This document shows, one piece after another, positions 1 through 8,337 of a DNA stretch of 64,000 bases. Source of the stretch: Christiangramia bathymodioli. Lineage in GTDB: Bacteria > Bacteroidota > Bacteroidia > Flavobacteriales > Flavobacteriaceae. The stretch lies in contig SRSL01000001.1 of the NCBI GenBank assembly GCA_009735695.1, positions 1,116,048 through 1,180,047 of the forward strand. Direction: 5' to 3'. Under the pieces are notes generated by a model that ran no database searches, was not told the origin of the DNA, and was given only the letters and a program-made list of their open reading frames with translations. The stretch's first letter is position 1. Each line of letters opens with the position of its first letter. The position numbers were made by a program, and so were the translations under genes.

Positions 1-48
1 GGTTGAAAACAGCTTCCGAAGAATAAGCCATAAAGCTTAGCATAAACA

Positions 49-80
49 AAAAGGCTTCAGATTTTTCTGAAGCCTTTTTT
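49..80. terminator. Bidirectional rho-independent terminator
   Basis: The arms aaggcttcag and ctgaagcctt form a roughly 10-bp stem around a T-rich 6-nt loop. There is a T run on the right (plus strand) and an A run on the left, which is a T run on the minus strand. It can therefore end a rightward gene that enters from outside the window and also the leftward holB-DoxX transcript, whose last stop codon is at 102. Confidence 0.85.
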
Positions 81-101
81 AATGAATTTTTCGAGAAGAT
101 C

Positions 102-497
102 TTAGGAGAGGAGGTAAACCCCGAAAACGCATACTATAAAATATCCGGTAAGGGTAAAGGCTCCTGCGTAATCCTTGGCAACTCGTTGCCCGAATAATAA
201 CATTAAAAGTGTCAAACAGGCCAGGGCACATGCATACAAAGCCCAAAGGCTTTCGCCATTTGTCAATATTCCTATAATACCTACAATGGCCATTAAACCT
301 ATAATGATTTCCAGGATCATGATTATTCCTACCATAAGTGGAACCATTCCACCCATAAAGGTTTTTGAAAAATGTTCTTTTAACCAGCCAATATTTCCGT
401 TCCAGTCGGATGCCTTATCGATACCAGATTGCATAAAGGTGATCAGGACGAATAAAAGAATCAAAATTTCAGCCAGATTTGGTACAAGTTGTTGCAT
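102..497 (-). CDS. DoxX-like small membrane protein
   Basis: A 131-residue very hydrophobic protein with about four transmembrane helices (roughly residues 8-25, 48-75, 83-101 and 113-130) and a polar loop containing SDWNGN and WLKEHF between helices 1 and 2. Length and helix pattern match DoxX/DoxD-like membrane proteins, which are common in Bacteroidota but mostly without a known role. It starts 1 nt after the holB stop codon, so the two genes are almost certainly co-transcribed. There is no catalytic motif to support a reaction. Family call moderate, function unknown. Confidence 0.65.
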   Translation of the reverse strand: MQQLVPNLAEILILLFVLITFMQSGIDKASDWNGNIGWLKEHFSKTFMGGMVPLMVGIIMILEIIIGLMAIVGIIGILTNGESLWALYACALACLTLLMLLFGQRVAKDYAGAFTLTGYFIVCVFGVYLLS

Positions 498-498
498 A

Positions 499-1662
499 TT
501 AAGCTGCTTTATTATGTAAGAATCGGGTTAATTTTATGGAAAGATCGGTAAGTATGATTTTCGCGTTACCGTTTCTTTCAATATGATAAATGGCGGTTTC
601 TATCGCTTCGGTTATTTCCATGATATTATTTCCGTGGACAAAAGGCGCGAATTTCTCTATTTTGAAATTTTCGGTGCTTGGCTCTAGATAAACCAGGTCT
701 TTTGCCTTATAATTCATCATCAGGGATTGGCGGAAGAAATCCAGGCAATACAATAAGAAGCTTTTTTGTGTCTCCCGGTTCAAACCGGCGATCTCCTCAC
801 TCCAGGCCACTAGTTCCAGCACCGTCGCCTTATTGCCTTTGGCCTTGAATGCGCTTCTAACCCAACTGATGAACCAGGCTTCGAATTGTTCATCTCCTGA
901 ATTCTTCTGAAGCAAATGAAGGGCCTTGGTATAGTCACCATTAGATCGATGGGCTAGTTTTTTAGCGGTGTTCTCCTCGCAATTTTCTCTCTCCATCAGG
1001 GCCTGAGCGATGTCTGCTTCTCCAAGTGGCGGAAAATGTAATCGCTGGCATCTTGATTTGATGGTTTGAATGATCTGTTCTTCATCTTCAGTAACCAGGA
1101 TGAAAACCGTCTTATTCGGTGGTTCCTCGATGAGCTTTAAAAGCTTGTTGGCAGCTGAAGTATTCATCTTTTCGGCCATCCAGATGATCATCACCTTGAA
1201 ACCGCCTTCATAAGATTTCAGCGAGAGAGATTTCACGATATCATGGGCTTCATGCACGCTTATATTTCCCTGCTTTTTCTCAATCCCGAGGCATTGATAC
1301 CAGTCGTATAGGCTTCCGTAGGGGTTGTTTTTCAGGAAATCCCTCCAATCTTCCAGAAAATGCGAGGAAACGGGATGTTTTTTAACCTTGTCGGTAGTGG
1401 CTACCGGAAAAGCGAAATGCAAATCGGGATGAGAGTAATTTCTGAATTTTTTATTGCAGGCCATATTAGCCTCATTTTCATTTTCGCCTCCAGAATTATT
1501 ACAGATTATATATTGTGCATATGCGATGGCCATAGGCAAAGTGCCGCTTCCCGGGCTGCCGGTGAATAGCTGTGCATGCGGAATCCTTTTTCTGTCGGCG
1601 GTGGTCGTCAGATGATTTTTGATGTGCGGAAGACCAATTACGTCATTAAAAAGCATAGGCAA
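499..1662 (-). CDS. holB: DNA polymerase III subunit delta'
   Basis: A 387-residue AAA+ clamp-loader subunit. Near the N-terminus HAQLFTGSPGSGTL (P-loop position ~36-43) lacks the Walker A lysine, as expected for delta', which does not hydrolyse ATP. KVMIIWMAEKMN and NKLLKLIEEPP follow (Walker B-like region and the conserved LLK.LEEPP motif), then TVFILVTEDEEQIIQTIKSRCQRLHF, which carries the SRCQ sensor 1 motif. Delta' opens the sliding clamp with delta and tau/gamma. Only two cysteines are visible where the E. coli protein has a four-cysteine zinc site. The gene is divergent from pgk across 61 bp, with DoxX-like directly downstream. Confidence 0.92.
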   Translation of the reverse strand: MPMLFNDVIGLPHIKNHLTTTADRKRIPHAQLFTGSPGSGTLPMAIAYAQYIICNNSGGENENEANMACNKKFRNYSHPDLHFAFPVATTDKVKKHPVSSHFLEDWRDFLKNNPYGSLYDWYQCLGIEKKQGNISVHEAHDIVKSLSLKSYEGGFKVMIIWMAEKMNTSAANKLLKLIEEPPNKTVFILVTEDEEQIIQTIKSRCQRLHFPPLGEADIAQALMERENCEENTAKKLAHRSNGDYTKALHLLQKNSGDEQFEAWFISWVRSAFKAKGNKATVLELVAWSEEIAGLNRETQKSFLLYCLDFFRQSLMMNYKAKDLVYLEPSTENFKIEKFAPFVHGNNIMEITEAIETAIYHIERNGNAKIILTDLSIKLTRFLHNKAA

Positions 1663-1701
1663 ATATAAAATTATATAGGCTTTATTATCTTAGTAAAGAT
1701 T

Positions 1702-1709
1702 TATATTTG
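1702..1709 (+). promoter_or_regulatory. Bacteroidota -7 box (TATATTTG) before pgk
   Basis: TATATTTG matches the Bacteroidota sigma-A -7 consensus TAnnTTTG. The ATG of pgk is 15 nt downstream of the box, so the predicted leader is only about 8 nt. No clear TTG is seen at the -33 position. The box lies in the divergent holB-pgk gap. Confidence 0.55.
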
Positions 1710-1723
1710 TAAGAAAACATCCT

Positions 1724-2908
1724 ATGAAGACAATAGACGACTACAATTTTAAGAATAAACAGGCATTAATTCGAGTAGATTTCAACGTTCCTTTAGACGA
1801 CGACCTTCAGGTAACCGATCCGGAGCGGATTGAAGCTGCAAAGCCAACGATCATTAAAATTCTTGAAGATGGAGGTAGCGTCGTTCTGATGTCACATCTA
1901 GGAAGACCTAAGGGCAGGGAAAGCAAATATTCATTACAACATATCGTGAAGAAGCTTTCCGAAATAATTGGTGTAAAAGTTCAGTTCGTGGAAGACTGTA
2001 TAGGAGCCGAAGTAGAAGAGGCAGCTGGTGAATTGGAGCCTGGACACATTCTGCTACTGGAAAACCTTCGCTTTTATGATGAAGAAACCGCTGGAGATGA
2101 AGAATTTGCCAAAAAGCTTTCCAAACTTGGAGATATCTACGTGAACGATGCCTTTGGAACAGCTCATAGGGCGCATGCTTCTACTACTGTAGTTGCAAAA
2201 TTCTTTGAGGAAAAATGTTATGGCTATTTAATGGCTAAAGAAATTAAAAGTCTGGACAAGGTGCTTCACAGTGAAGAAAAGCCGGTTACCGCGATATTAG
2301 GAGGAGCCAAGGTATCTTCCAAGATCACCGTTATAGAAAACATACTCGATAAAATAGATCACCTCATTATTGGTGGGGGAATGACCTATACTTTTATCAA
2401 AGCCCAGGGAGGAAATATCGGAAATTCTCTTGTAGAAGAAGATAAACAAAAGCTGGCCCTGGAGATCCTTAAAAAGGCCAAAGACAAAGGAGTGGAAGTG
2501 CATCTGCCGGTAGATTCGGTGATCGCTGATAGTTTCTCTGAACAAGCCAGTACCCAGACCGAGAGCGTGGATAATATTCCTGATGGCTGGATGGGTCTTG
2601 ATATAGGACCACAAACGGTGGAGAATTTTTCAAGGATCATCAAAGAGTCCAAAATGATTCTTTGGAATGGACCTTTAGGCGTGTTCGAAATGGACACTTT
2701 CGCCAAAGGAACCATAGAAATAGGAAAAGCGGTTGCCGCAGCAACTAAAAATGGATCTTTCTCTCTTGTAGGAGGAGGTGACTCGGTGGCAGCTGTTAAA
2801 AAATTCGGCTTCAAAGATAAAGTGAGTTATGTGTCAACCGGCGGAGGGGCAATGTTGGAGATGCTTGAGGGGAAATCTTTACCTGGTATTGAGGCAATTA
2901 ACAATTAA
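1724..2908 (+). CDS. pgk: Phosphoglycerate kinase
   Basis: A 394-residue cytoplasmic glycolytic enzyme that transfers phosphate between 1,3-bisphosphoglycerate and ADP. Signatures in order: RVDFNVPLD near residue 18, SHLGRPKG near 58, LLENLRFY near 110, [15 protein letters not shown] near 139, [12 protein letters not shown] near 190, and the C-terminal nucleotide-binding WNGPLGVFE and [11 protein letters not shown]. Length is normal for the family. It has its own -7 box and is followed after 49 nt by a lytic transglycosylase gene on the same strand, which is probably transcribed independently. Confidence 0.98.
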   Translation: MKTIDDYNFKNKQALIRVDFNVPLDDDLQVTDPERIEAAKPTIIKILEDGGSVVLMSHLGRPKGRESKYSLQHIVKKLSEIIGVKVQFVEDCIGAEVEEAAGELEPGHILLLENLRFYDEETAGDEEFAKKLSKLGDIYVNDAFGTAHRAHASTTVVAKFFEEKCYGYLMAKEIKSLDKVLHSEEKPVTAILGGAKVSSKITVIENILDKIDHLIIGGGMTYTFIKAQGGNIGNSLVEEDKQKLALEILKKAKDKGVEVHLPVDSVIADSFSEQASTQTESVDNIPDGWMGLDIGPQTVENFSRIIKESKMILWNGPLGVFEMDTFAKGTIEIGKAVAAATKNGSFSLVGGGDSVAAVKKFGFKDKVSYVSTGGGAMLEMLEGKSLPGIEAINN

Positions 2909-2957
2909 AGAGGTACGAAATTTGATGATTGTGCGTTCCGTATTGTAAATTGATTTT

Positions 2958-4544
2958 ATGCTGAAACGAAAACTTATTGTGATGTTGGCCCTGGCCGGGA
3001 TGACCGGCTATGCCCAGGAGAAGAAGAATAATGAACGAATTGAAAAGGCCAACTTCCGGGTACAGATATTTCAGAAAAGCGATAATACTGAAATAAAACT
3101 TGCACAACCCGACCCTGAATTCAGGGATAAATTACCCATTTCTGCTGCTATCAGGGATTCATCCAAAGTGGCCCTGGAAGATCTGCCAAAAGCCCAGGTA
3201 ATCGATTCGCTTTGGAAACAGGAATTGCTGAATTCAGATCTTTATGAATTTATGCAGCAAAGCGTTCATGAACAGGAATATGAAGAAGTCGTTTATGATG
3301 ATTTACCTACCGATACGCTAAAAGCACGCCTTGAAAAACTAAATGCCAGGACTCCATTCAATATAGAATACAATCCTATCCTGGAAAGTGTGATCAAGTC
3401 TTATCTCAAGCGAAATAAGCAGGGAATGGAGCGCCTTATGGCACTTAGCAACTATTATTTCCCAATGTTCGAGCAGGAACTTGATAAATACGACATTCCG
3501 CTGGAGATCAAATATTTATCTATTGTTGAATCGGCTCTAAACCCACGGGCGAAATCCAGGGTTGGTGCGACTGGCCTATGGCAGTTCATGTTCACCACCG
3601 GGAAGATGCACGGGCTGGATGTGAGTTCGTATGTAGACGAACGTATGGATCCTATTCGCGCCACTACAGCTGCGGCTGAATATCTTGCGAGTTTGTACAA
3701 GGTATTCGGAGACTGGGATCTCGTGCTGGCTTCGTATAATTCAGGCCCGGGTAATGTTTCAAAAGCTATTAGAAGAAGCGGTGGATCTACCGATTACTGG
3801 CATTTGAGAAGATATCTTCCACGTGAAACAGCAGGATATGTTCCGGCATTTTTGGCGACCCTTTATTTGTTCGAATATGCTGATGAGCATAAATTCCAAC
3901 CGAAGAACCCGGAAGTTGTTTATTTTGAGACCGATACCATTCAGGTAAAGAAAATGATCACTTTCGACCAGGTCTCACAGGTTACCGGTGTGGATACTGA
4001 AATGATCCAATTCCTTAATCCAAGTTATAAGCTTGATATCATTCCTTATGTGGATGATGAGAAATACAGCCTTAGGCTCCCAAAACCTGCAATAGGTAAA
4101 TTCGTAAGCAACGAAAATGCCATCTATGAGTTTGCTTCAACGCAGATCAAGGAAGAGAAAAAGGAACTTCCAAAATATGTGGAGACCGAAGACCGCATCA
4201 GGTATAAGGTTCGAAAAGGAGATTATTTAGGTAAGATCGCAGAAAGATATGGTGTGGGTGTAAGCAGTATTCGACGCTGGAACAATATGCGGAACAATAA
4301 TATTCGAGTTGGACAATATCTTACCATCTACCCCAGAAAACCGGTAGATGTGGCCTCAAATGAGAGCAGTTCTAATTCTTCCAGTTCCTCCAATCCCAGA
4401 ACCTATATCGTTCGCAAGGGAGACTCCCTTTGGAGCATCTCGAAAAAGTTCCCGGGCGTTACGGTACAGAATTTGAGGTCATGGAATGATATGAACACCA
4501 ATAGTCTTAAACCCGGCATGAAATTGAAGCTTTCCAAGGGTTAA
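2958..4544 (+). CDS. LysM-containing lytic transglycosylase (MltD-like)
   Basis: A 528-residue exported murein lytic transglycosylase. Residues 1-20 are a signal peptide ending GYAQ. The SLT domain spans ~165-300, with the catalytic glutamate in VESALNPRAKS (~191), GATGLWQFM, and the ASYNSGPGNV motif. Two LysM peptidoglycan-binding domains lie at ~415-458 and ~482-528, both containing KGD, separated by a serine/asparagine linker. The enzyme cleaves the MurNAc-GlcNAc bond and forms 1,6-anhydro ends. The domain order matches E. coli MltD, though with two LysM repeats. A DUF4837 lipoprotein gene follows 21 nt downstream. Confidence 0.93.
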   Translation: MLKRKLIVMLALAGMTGYAQEKKNNERIEKANFRVQIFQKSDNTEIKLAQPDPEFRDKLPISAAIRDSSKVALEDLPKAQVIDSLWKQELLNSDLYEFMQQSVHEQEYEEVVYDDLPTDTLKARLEKLNARTPFNIEYNPILESVIKSYLKRNKQGMERLMALSNYYFPMFEQELDKYDIPLEIKYLSIVESALNPRAKSRVGATGLWQFMFTTGKMHGLDVSSYVDERMDPIRATTAAAEYLASLYKVFGDWDLVLASYNSGPGNVSKAIRRSGGSTDYWHLRRYLPRETAGYVPAFLATLYLFEYADEHKFQPKNPEVVYFETDTIQVKKMITFDQVSQVTGVDTEMIQFLNPSYKLDIIPYVDDEKYSLRLPKPAIGKFVSNENAIYEFASTQIKEEKKELPKYVETEDRIRYKVRKGDYLGKIAERYGVGVSSIRRWNNMRNNNIRVGQYLTIYPRKPVDVASNESSSNSSSSSNPRTYIVRKGDSLWSISKKFPGVTVQNLRSWNDMNTNSLKPGMKLKLSKG

Positions 4545-4565
4545 AGCTAAATTAAAACCATTAAC

Positions 4566-5543
4566 ATGAAACGAAGCTTATTCCTGCTTGCCAGTATTTT
4601 TTTAATTATTTCCTGTAAAGACACCAAAGATGAGCCTAACAGCCGTATACTTTCAGATTCTTCGGGAAATATCAATCAGTTAACCGTAGTAGTCGAAAAT
4701 GATTTGTGGGAAGGGGAAGTTGGAGAAGCCATCAGGGATAATTTTGCATCCCCGGTAGACGGACTTCCGCAGGATGAGCCTATTTTCAGTTTAAGCCAGA
4801 TCCCTCCGGAAACCTTCAGCGGATTCGTACGAAACAGCCGGATCTTTTTAAAGATTGAAAACGGAAATCCTGGTATTGATGTGATTTCAGATGAATTTGC
4901 TCGTCCGCAAAAGGGGGTGGTGATCCAGGGTCAGAATCCTGAAGAGATCATAGAGGTGATCAATAAAGAATCAGATTCTATCGTTAAATTGCTTAAAAAG
5001 ACCGAATTAACCGAAAAACAGCGAAGAATAAGGAAATCCCTTAAAACCGATAAAACTTTAGAGGAGAAATTTGGGATTAGTATGAAATTTCCAACCGCGT
5101 ATCGCTACGCTAAGGAAGACGATGACTTTGTATGGATACGAAAAGAGATCCCGAAAGGGAATATGGAGATCCTGGTTTACGAAGTACCCATCAGCCAGCT
5201 GGAAAATGATTCCAGTGTGATCGCTAATATCACTAAAATGCGTGATTCTATTGGTGAGGCTCAAATTCCGGGGCCTGTTGAAGGATCGTATATGATCACC
5301 GAAGAAGCTTATGCGCCTTACCTGTTCGAGACGGAGATCGACGGTAAATTCGCTTACGAAACCCGTGGAACCTGGGAAGTCAAGAACGCTTTTATGGCCG
5401 GACCGTTTGTGAATTATGCCATTAAAGATGAAAAGAACGACAGGTTCATCATTCTTGAAGGCTTTGTATTCTCACCTTCTAGAGGAAAACGGGATAACGT
5501 CTTTGAACTGGATGCTATTCTGCAATCGGCGAAGGTTAAATAA
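4566..5543 (+). CDS. DUF4837 family lipoprotein
   Basis: A 325-residue predicted lipoprotein whose N-terminus MKRSLFLLASIFLIISC gives a lipobox cysteine at 17. The mature part is soluble, with no transmembrane segment, and matches my memory of DUF4837, a Bacteroidota family of unknown role. The gene sits 21 nt after the lytic transglycosylase gene, suggesting a joint cell-envelope function; that is inference from position. A strong terminator follows immediately. Confidence 0.75.
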   Translation: MKRSLFLLASIFLIISCKDTKDEPNSRILSDSSGNINQLTVVVENDLWEGEVGEAIRDNFASPVDGLPQDEPIFSLSQIPPETFSGFVRNSRIFLKIENGNPGIDVISDEFARPQKGVVIQGQNPEEIIEVINKESDSIVKLLKKTELTEKQRRIRKSLKTDKTLEEKFGISMKFPTAYRYAKEDDDFVWIRKEIPKGNMEILVYEVPISQLENDSSVIANITKMRDSIGEAQIPGPVEGSYMITEEAYAPYLFETEIDGKFAYETRGTWEVKNAFMAGPFVNYAIKDEKNDRFIILEGFVFSPSRGKRDNVFELDAILQSAKVK

Positions 5544-5548
5544 AAAAA

Positions 5549-5579
5549 GAAAACCCAACTAAAAAGTTGGGTTTTTTTA
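5549..5579. terminator. Bidirectional terminator between DUF4837 and tatA
   Basis: The arms aacccaact and agttgggtt enclose a short A-rich loop, with a 7-T run on the right and an A run on the left. It can end the rightward lytic transglycosylase-DUF4837 transcript and the leftward tatA transcript, whose stop codon is at 5599. Confidence 0.88.
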
Positions 5580-5598
5580 TATCTAAAATTGGGAGATT

Positions 5599-5805
5599 TT
5601 AATTCTCGCCAGAAACCTTGTTCTTGTCGTCAGATCCAGCTCCCTTGTCATCATCTTTGGAAGCATCTTTAAATTCTTTAATTCCACTTCCCAGGCCTCT
5701 CATTAGTTCAGGAATCTTACGTCCACCAAAAAGCAACAATATCACCACAACAATTAGAATTATTTGAGGTGCTCCTATAGCCAAAGGCAAAATAAATGCA
5801 TTCAT
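5599..5805 (-). CDS. tatA: Sec-independent translocase subunit TatA/E
   Basis: A 68-residue protein with one N-terminal membrane helix (~residues 8-27), the [20 protein letters not shown] hinge and amphipathic helix typical of TatA, and a charged lysine/aspartate-rich tail. TatA oligomers form the translocation element of the twin-arginine pathway for folded proteins. tatC is not next to it, which is common in Bacteroidota. It is a lone gene convergent with DUF4837 and shares its terminator. Confidence 0.93.
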   Translation of the reverse strand: MNAFILPLAIGAPQIILIVVVILLLFGGRKIPELMRGLGSGIKEFKDASKDDDKGAGSDDKNKVSGEN

Positions 5806-5936
5806 GTCTTTAAATTTAGTTTTACAAACTTAACAAGAATTGGTCAATATAAACGTTAATTACTCAAATAATTGGCTAGGCTTAAGGCCTTCCTGAATTA
5901 GTTTTCAGCGATTATTCTGAAGGAAATTATTTAAAT

Positions 5937-5944
5937 TATCTTTG
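5937..5944 (+). promoter_or_regulatory. -7 box (TATCTTTG) before the M23 peptidase
   Basis: TATCTTTG matches TAnnTTTG and lies 17 nt before the ATG at 5962, giving a predicted leader of about 10 nt. No convincing TTG is seen at -33. The surrounding 130 bp between tatA and this gene is AT-rich and carries nothing else I recognise. Confidence 0.55.
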
Positions 5945-5961
5945 TAAATCTAATAACGGCT

Positions 5962-6831
5962 ATGGCTCAGGAAAAAAAGAACAAGAAAAAGTTCGCCAAA
6001 AAACTGCTGCATAAGTACAGGATGGTGATTTTGAATGAAGACACCTTTGAGGAGCGTTTTTCATTCAGACTAACGCGATTGAACGTCTTTGTCGCGGTAG
6101 GTCTTTCGGCTATCTTTCTTATCGCTGCGACCACGGTCCTGATCGCATTTACTCCACTGCGGGAATATATCCCGGGCTATTCTTCAGCCGAACTTAAAGA
6201 AAGAACAGCGAACTTGGCTTATACTACCGATTCCCTTCAAACCGCCCTTCGGAACAACGAACAATATCTCGCGTCCATAAAAAGTGCACTGATAGGCGAG
6301 TTCGAACCGGAACGACTCGACAGGGATTCGATCATGAATCAGCCAATTTCTGATGCCGAATATGAAGAGATCAGCCGAATCAAGGCCGATTCGATATTGA
6401 GGGAAGAGGTAGCACAGGAAGACAAATACAACATACTTCCAACTGCTACCGATAATATTAATTTTTCGCTATTTCCACCTGTTAAAGGAACCATTTCTGA
6501 GCCCTATAGCATAGAAGACCGGCATTACGCGGTGGATATCGTGGTTTCCAGAAATGCACCGGTAAAAGCAGTGGCCGATGGAAGGGTGATCTTTGCTGAA
6601 TGGACCGCTGAAACAGGTTATGTGATGATCATAGAACATAGTTATGGATTGCTTTCGGCCTATAAACACAATGCCTCCCTGAGCAAATCGCAGGGTGATA
6701 TGGTGAGGGCAGGAGAGGTGATCGCCACCGCGGGATCTACAGGTGAACTAAGCACTGGTCCACATTTGCATTTTGAACTCTGGAGCGATGGAAATCCTGT
6801 AAACCCTTCAGAATATATTGATTTCAAGTAA
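5962..6831 (+). CDS. Membrane-anchored M23 family metallopeptidase
   Basis: A 289-residue protein: a basic cytoplasmic N-terminus (~1-40), one membrane helix (~41-65), a periplasmic helical stalk, and a C-terminal LytM/M23 domain (~175-285). Zinc-ligand motifs are intact: HYAVDIV (HxxxD) and GPHLHFEL (HxH). This type of enzyme cleaves peptide cross-links in peptidoglycan. It is 3 nt upstream of the GH3-family gene and likely heads a transcript with it. The intact motifs contrast with the degenerate EnvC-like protein at 36856. Confidence 0.9.
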   Translation: MAQEKKNKKKFAKKLLHKYRMVILNEDTFEERFSFRLTRLNVFVAVGLSAIFLIAATTVLIAFTPLREYIPGYSSAELKERTANLAYTTDSLQTALRNNEQYLASIKSALIGEFEPERLDRDSIMNQPISDAEYEEISRIKADSILREEVAQEDKYNILPTATDNINFSLFPPVKGTISEPYSIEDRHYAVDIVVSRNAPVKAVADGRVIFAEWTAETGYVMIIEHSYGLLSAYKHNASLSKSQGDMVRAGEVIATAGSTGELSTGPHLHFELWSDGNPVNPSEYIDFK

Positions 6832-6834
6832 TTT

Positions 6835-8328
6835 ATGTCTATAAAGTCTTTTGCAGCAAGAATTTTTGCCTCCTACATTCGGAGTAAAATAGATAAATGG
6901 GCCGCAAAGCCTGTTGAAACCCAACAAAAGGTCTTCAGTGATCTTATTAATAAGGCGAAGGACACGCATTTTGGAAAGGATCATGGATTTGAAAACATTC
7001 GCTCCCATGCCGATTTCACCTCTAAAGTGCCCATCAGGGATTACGAGGAACTAAAACCTTACGTGGAAAAAATGCTGGCGGGGGAAAAAGATGTGCTCTG
7101 GCCGGGGAAACCACTTTATTACGCAAAGACATCCGGAACTACCAGTGGAGCTAAATATATCCCGCTTACCAAGGAATCCATGCCTACGCATATCAATGCA
7201 GCCAGAAACGCTATTCTTTGTTATATCCATGACACTGGAAAATCTGAATTTGTAGACGGGAAAATGATCTTTTTGCAGGGAAGTCCGGAACTGGATCATA
7301 AGAACGGGGTCAAACTTGGAAGGCTTTCCGGGATCGTAGCACATTATGTACCCGGTTATTTGCAAAGAAACCGAATGCCAAGCTGGGAAACCAATTGTAT
7401 AGAGGATTGGGAGACCAAGGTTGAGGCAATTGTGGATGAAACATTGAAAGAGGACATGTCGGTCATTAGCGGGATCCCTTCCTGGGTGCAGATGTATTTT
7501 GAACGCTTAATCGACCGGACTGGCAAAAAAGTAGGGGAGATCTTCCCGAACTTTGAATTGTTCATATACGGAGGCGTGAATTATGAACCTTACCGGGCAA
7601 AATTCGAAAGCCTGATAGGCAGAAAGGTAGACAGTATCGAGCTTTTCCCCGCTTCGGAAGGTTTTTTCGCCTTTCAGGATAGACAGGATGTAAAAGGTAT
7701 GCTGCTTCAGCTGGATTCAGGGATATTTTACGAATTCGTTAAAGCTGATGAATTCTATGATGAAAATCCTAGGAGGTTGCTGCTGGATGAGGTTGAATTA
7801 GGCGTTAATTACGTGATGATCGTTTCAACAAATGCAGGACTTTGGGCCTACAATGTGGGGGATACCATTCAGTTTACTTCTCTAAAACCATTCAGAGTGA
7901 TCGTTTCGGGGAGGATCAAGCATTTTATTTCGGCTTTTGGCGAGCATGTGATCGCCAAGGAAGTTGAAGAGGCCATGAACGAAGCGGTTTCTAAAACCAA
8001 AGCCGCTATTAGTGAATTCACGGTGGCTCCCCAAATAAATCCTGAAGGAGGTCAATTGCCGTATCATGAATGGTTTGTCGAATTTGAGGAAGAACCCGAA
8101 GATTTAGATACCTTTGCAGAGATTATCGACCGATCGCTGCAAAAGCAAAATTCCTATTACCTGGATCTGATAGAAGGACACATTCTTCAAAGACTGAAGA
8201 TCACCAGGGTGCCCAGGAACGGGTTTCAGGATTACATGAAATCCATTGGAAAACTGGGAGGGCAGAATAAGCTACCAAGACTGTCTAACGACCGCAAGAT
8301 TGCCGATAAGCTCTACGAGATTATTTAA
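6835..8328 (+). CDS. GH3 auxin-responsive-promoter family protein (acyl-adenylate/acyl-amido synthetase-like)
   Basis: A 497-residue member of the GH3 family, which in plants adenylates jasmonate or auxin and joins them to amino acids. The bacterial substrate is unknown. Visible motifs: YYAKTSGTTSGAKYIPLT (ATP-binding P-loop of ANL enzymes, ~99-116), ELFPASEGFFAFQ (~267), and WAYNVGDTIQFTS followed by VSGRIKHFISAFGEHV (hinge and C-terminal lid). No signal peptide, so cytoplasmic. It is 3 nt after the M23 gene and 9 nt before the next gene, so the three probably form one operon. Confidence 0.88.
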   Translation: MSIKSFAARIFASYIRSKIDKWAAKPVETQQKVFSDLINKAKDTHFGKDHGFENIRSHADFTSKVPIRDYEELKPYVEKMLAGEKDVLWPGKPLYYAKTSGTTSGAKYIPLTKESMPTHINAARNAILCYIHDTGKSEFVDGKMIFLQGSPELDHKNGVKLGRLSGIVAHYVPGYLQRNRMPSWETNCIEDWETKVEAIVDETLKEDMSVISGIPSWVQMYFERLIDRTGKKVGEIFPNFELFIYGGVNYEPYRAKFESLIGRKVDSIELFPASEGFFAFQDRQDVKGMLLQLDSGIFYEFVKADEFYDENPRRLLLDEVELGVNYVMIVSTNAGLWAYNVGDTIQFTSLKPFRVIVSGRIKHFISAFGEHVIAKEVEEAMNEAVSKTKAAISEFTVAPQINPEGGQLPYHEWFVEFEEEPEDLDTFAEIIDRSLQKQNSYYLDLIEGHILQRLKITRVPRNGFQDYMKSIGKLGGQNKLPRLSNDRKIADKLYEII

Positions 8329-8337
8329 AGAAATTAT

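Noticed and set aside
1-40. Tail of a rightward gene at the window start
   Set aside because: All three plus frames hit a stop within 40 nt and none is long enough to name; only the following terminator supports a gene ending here.
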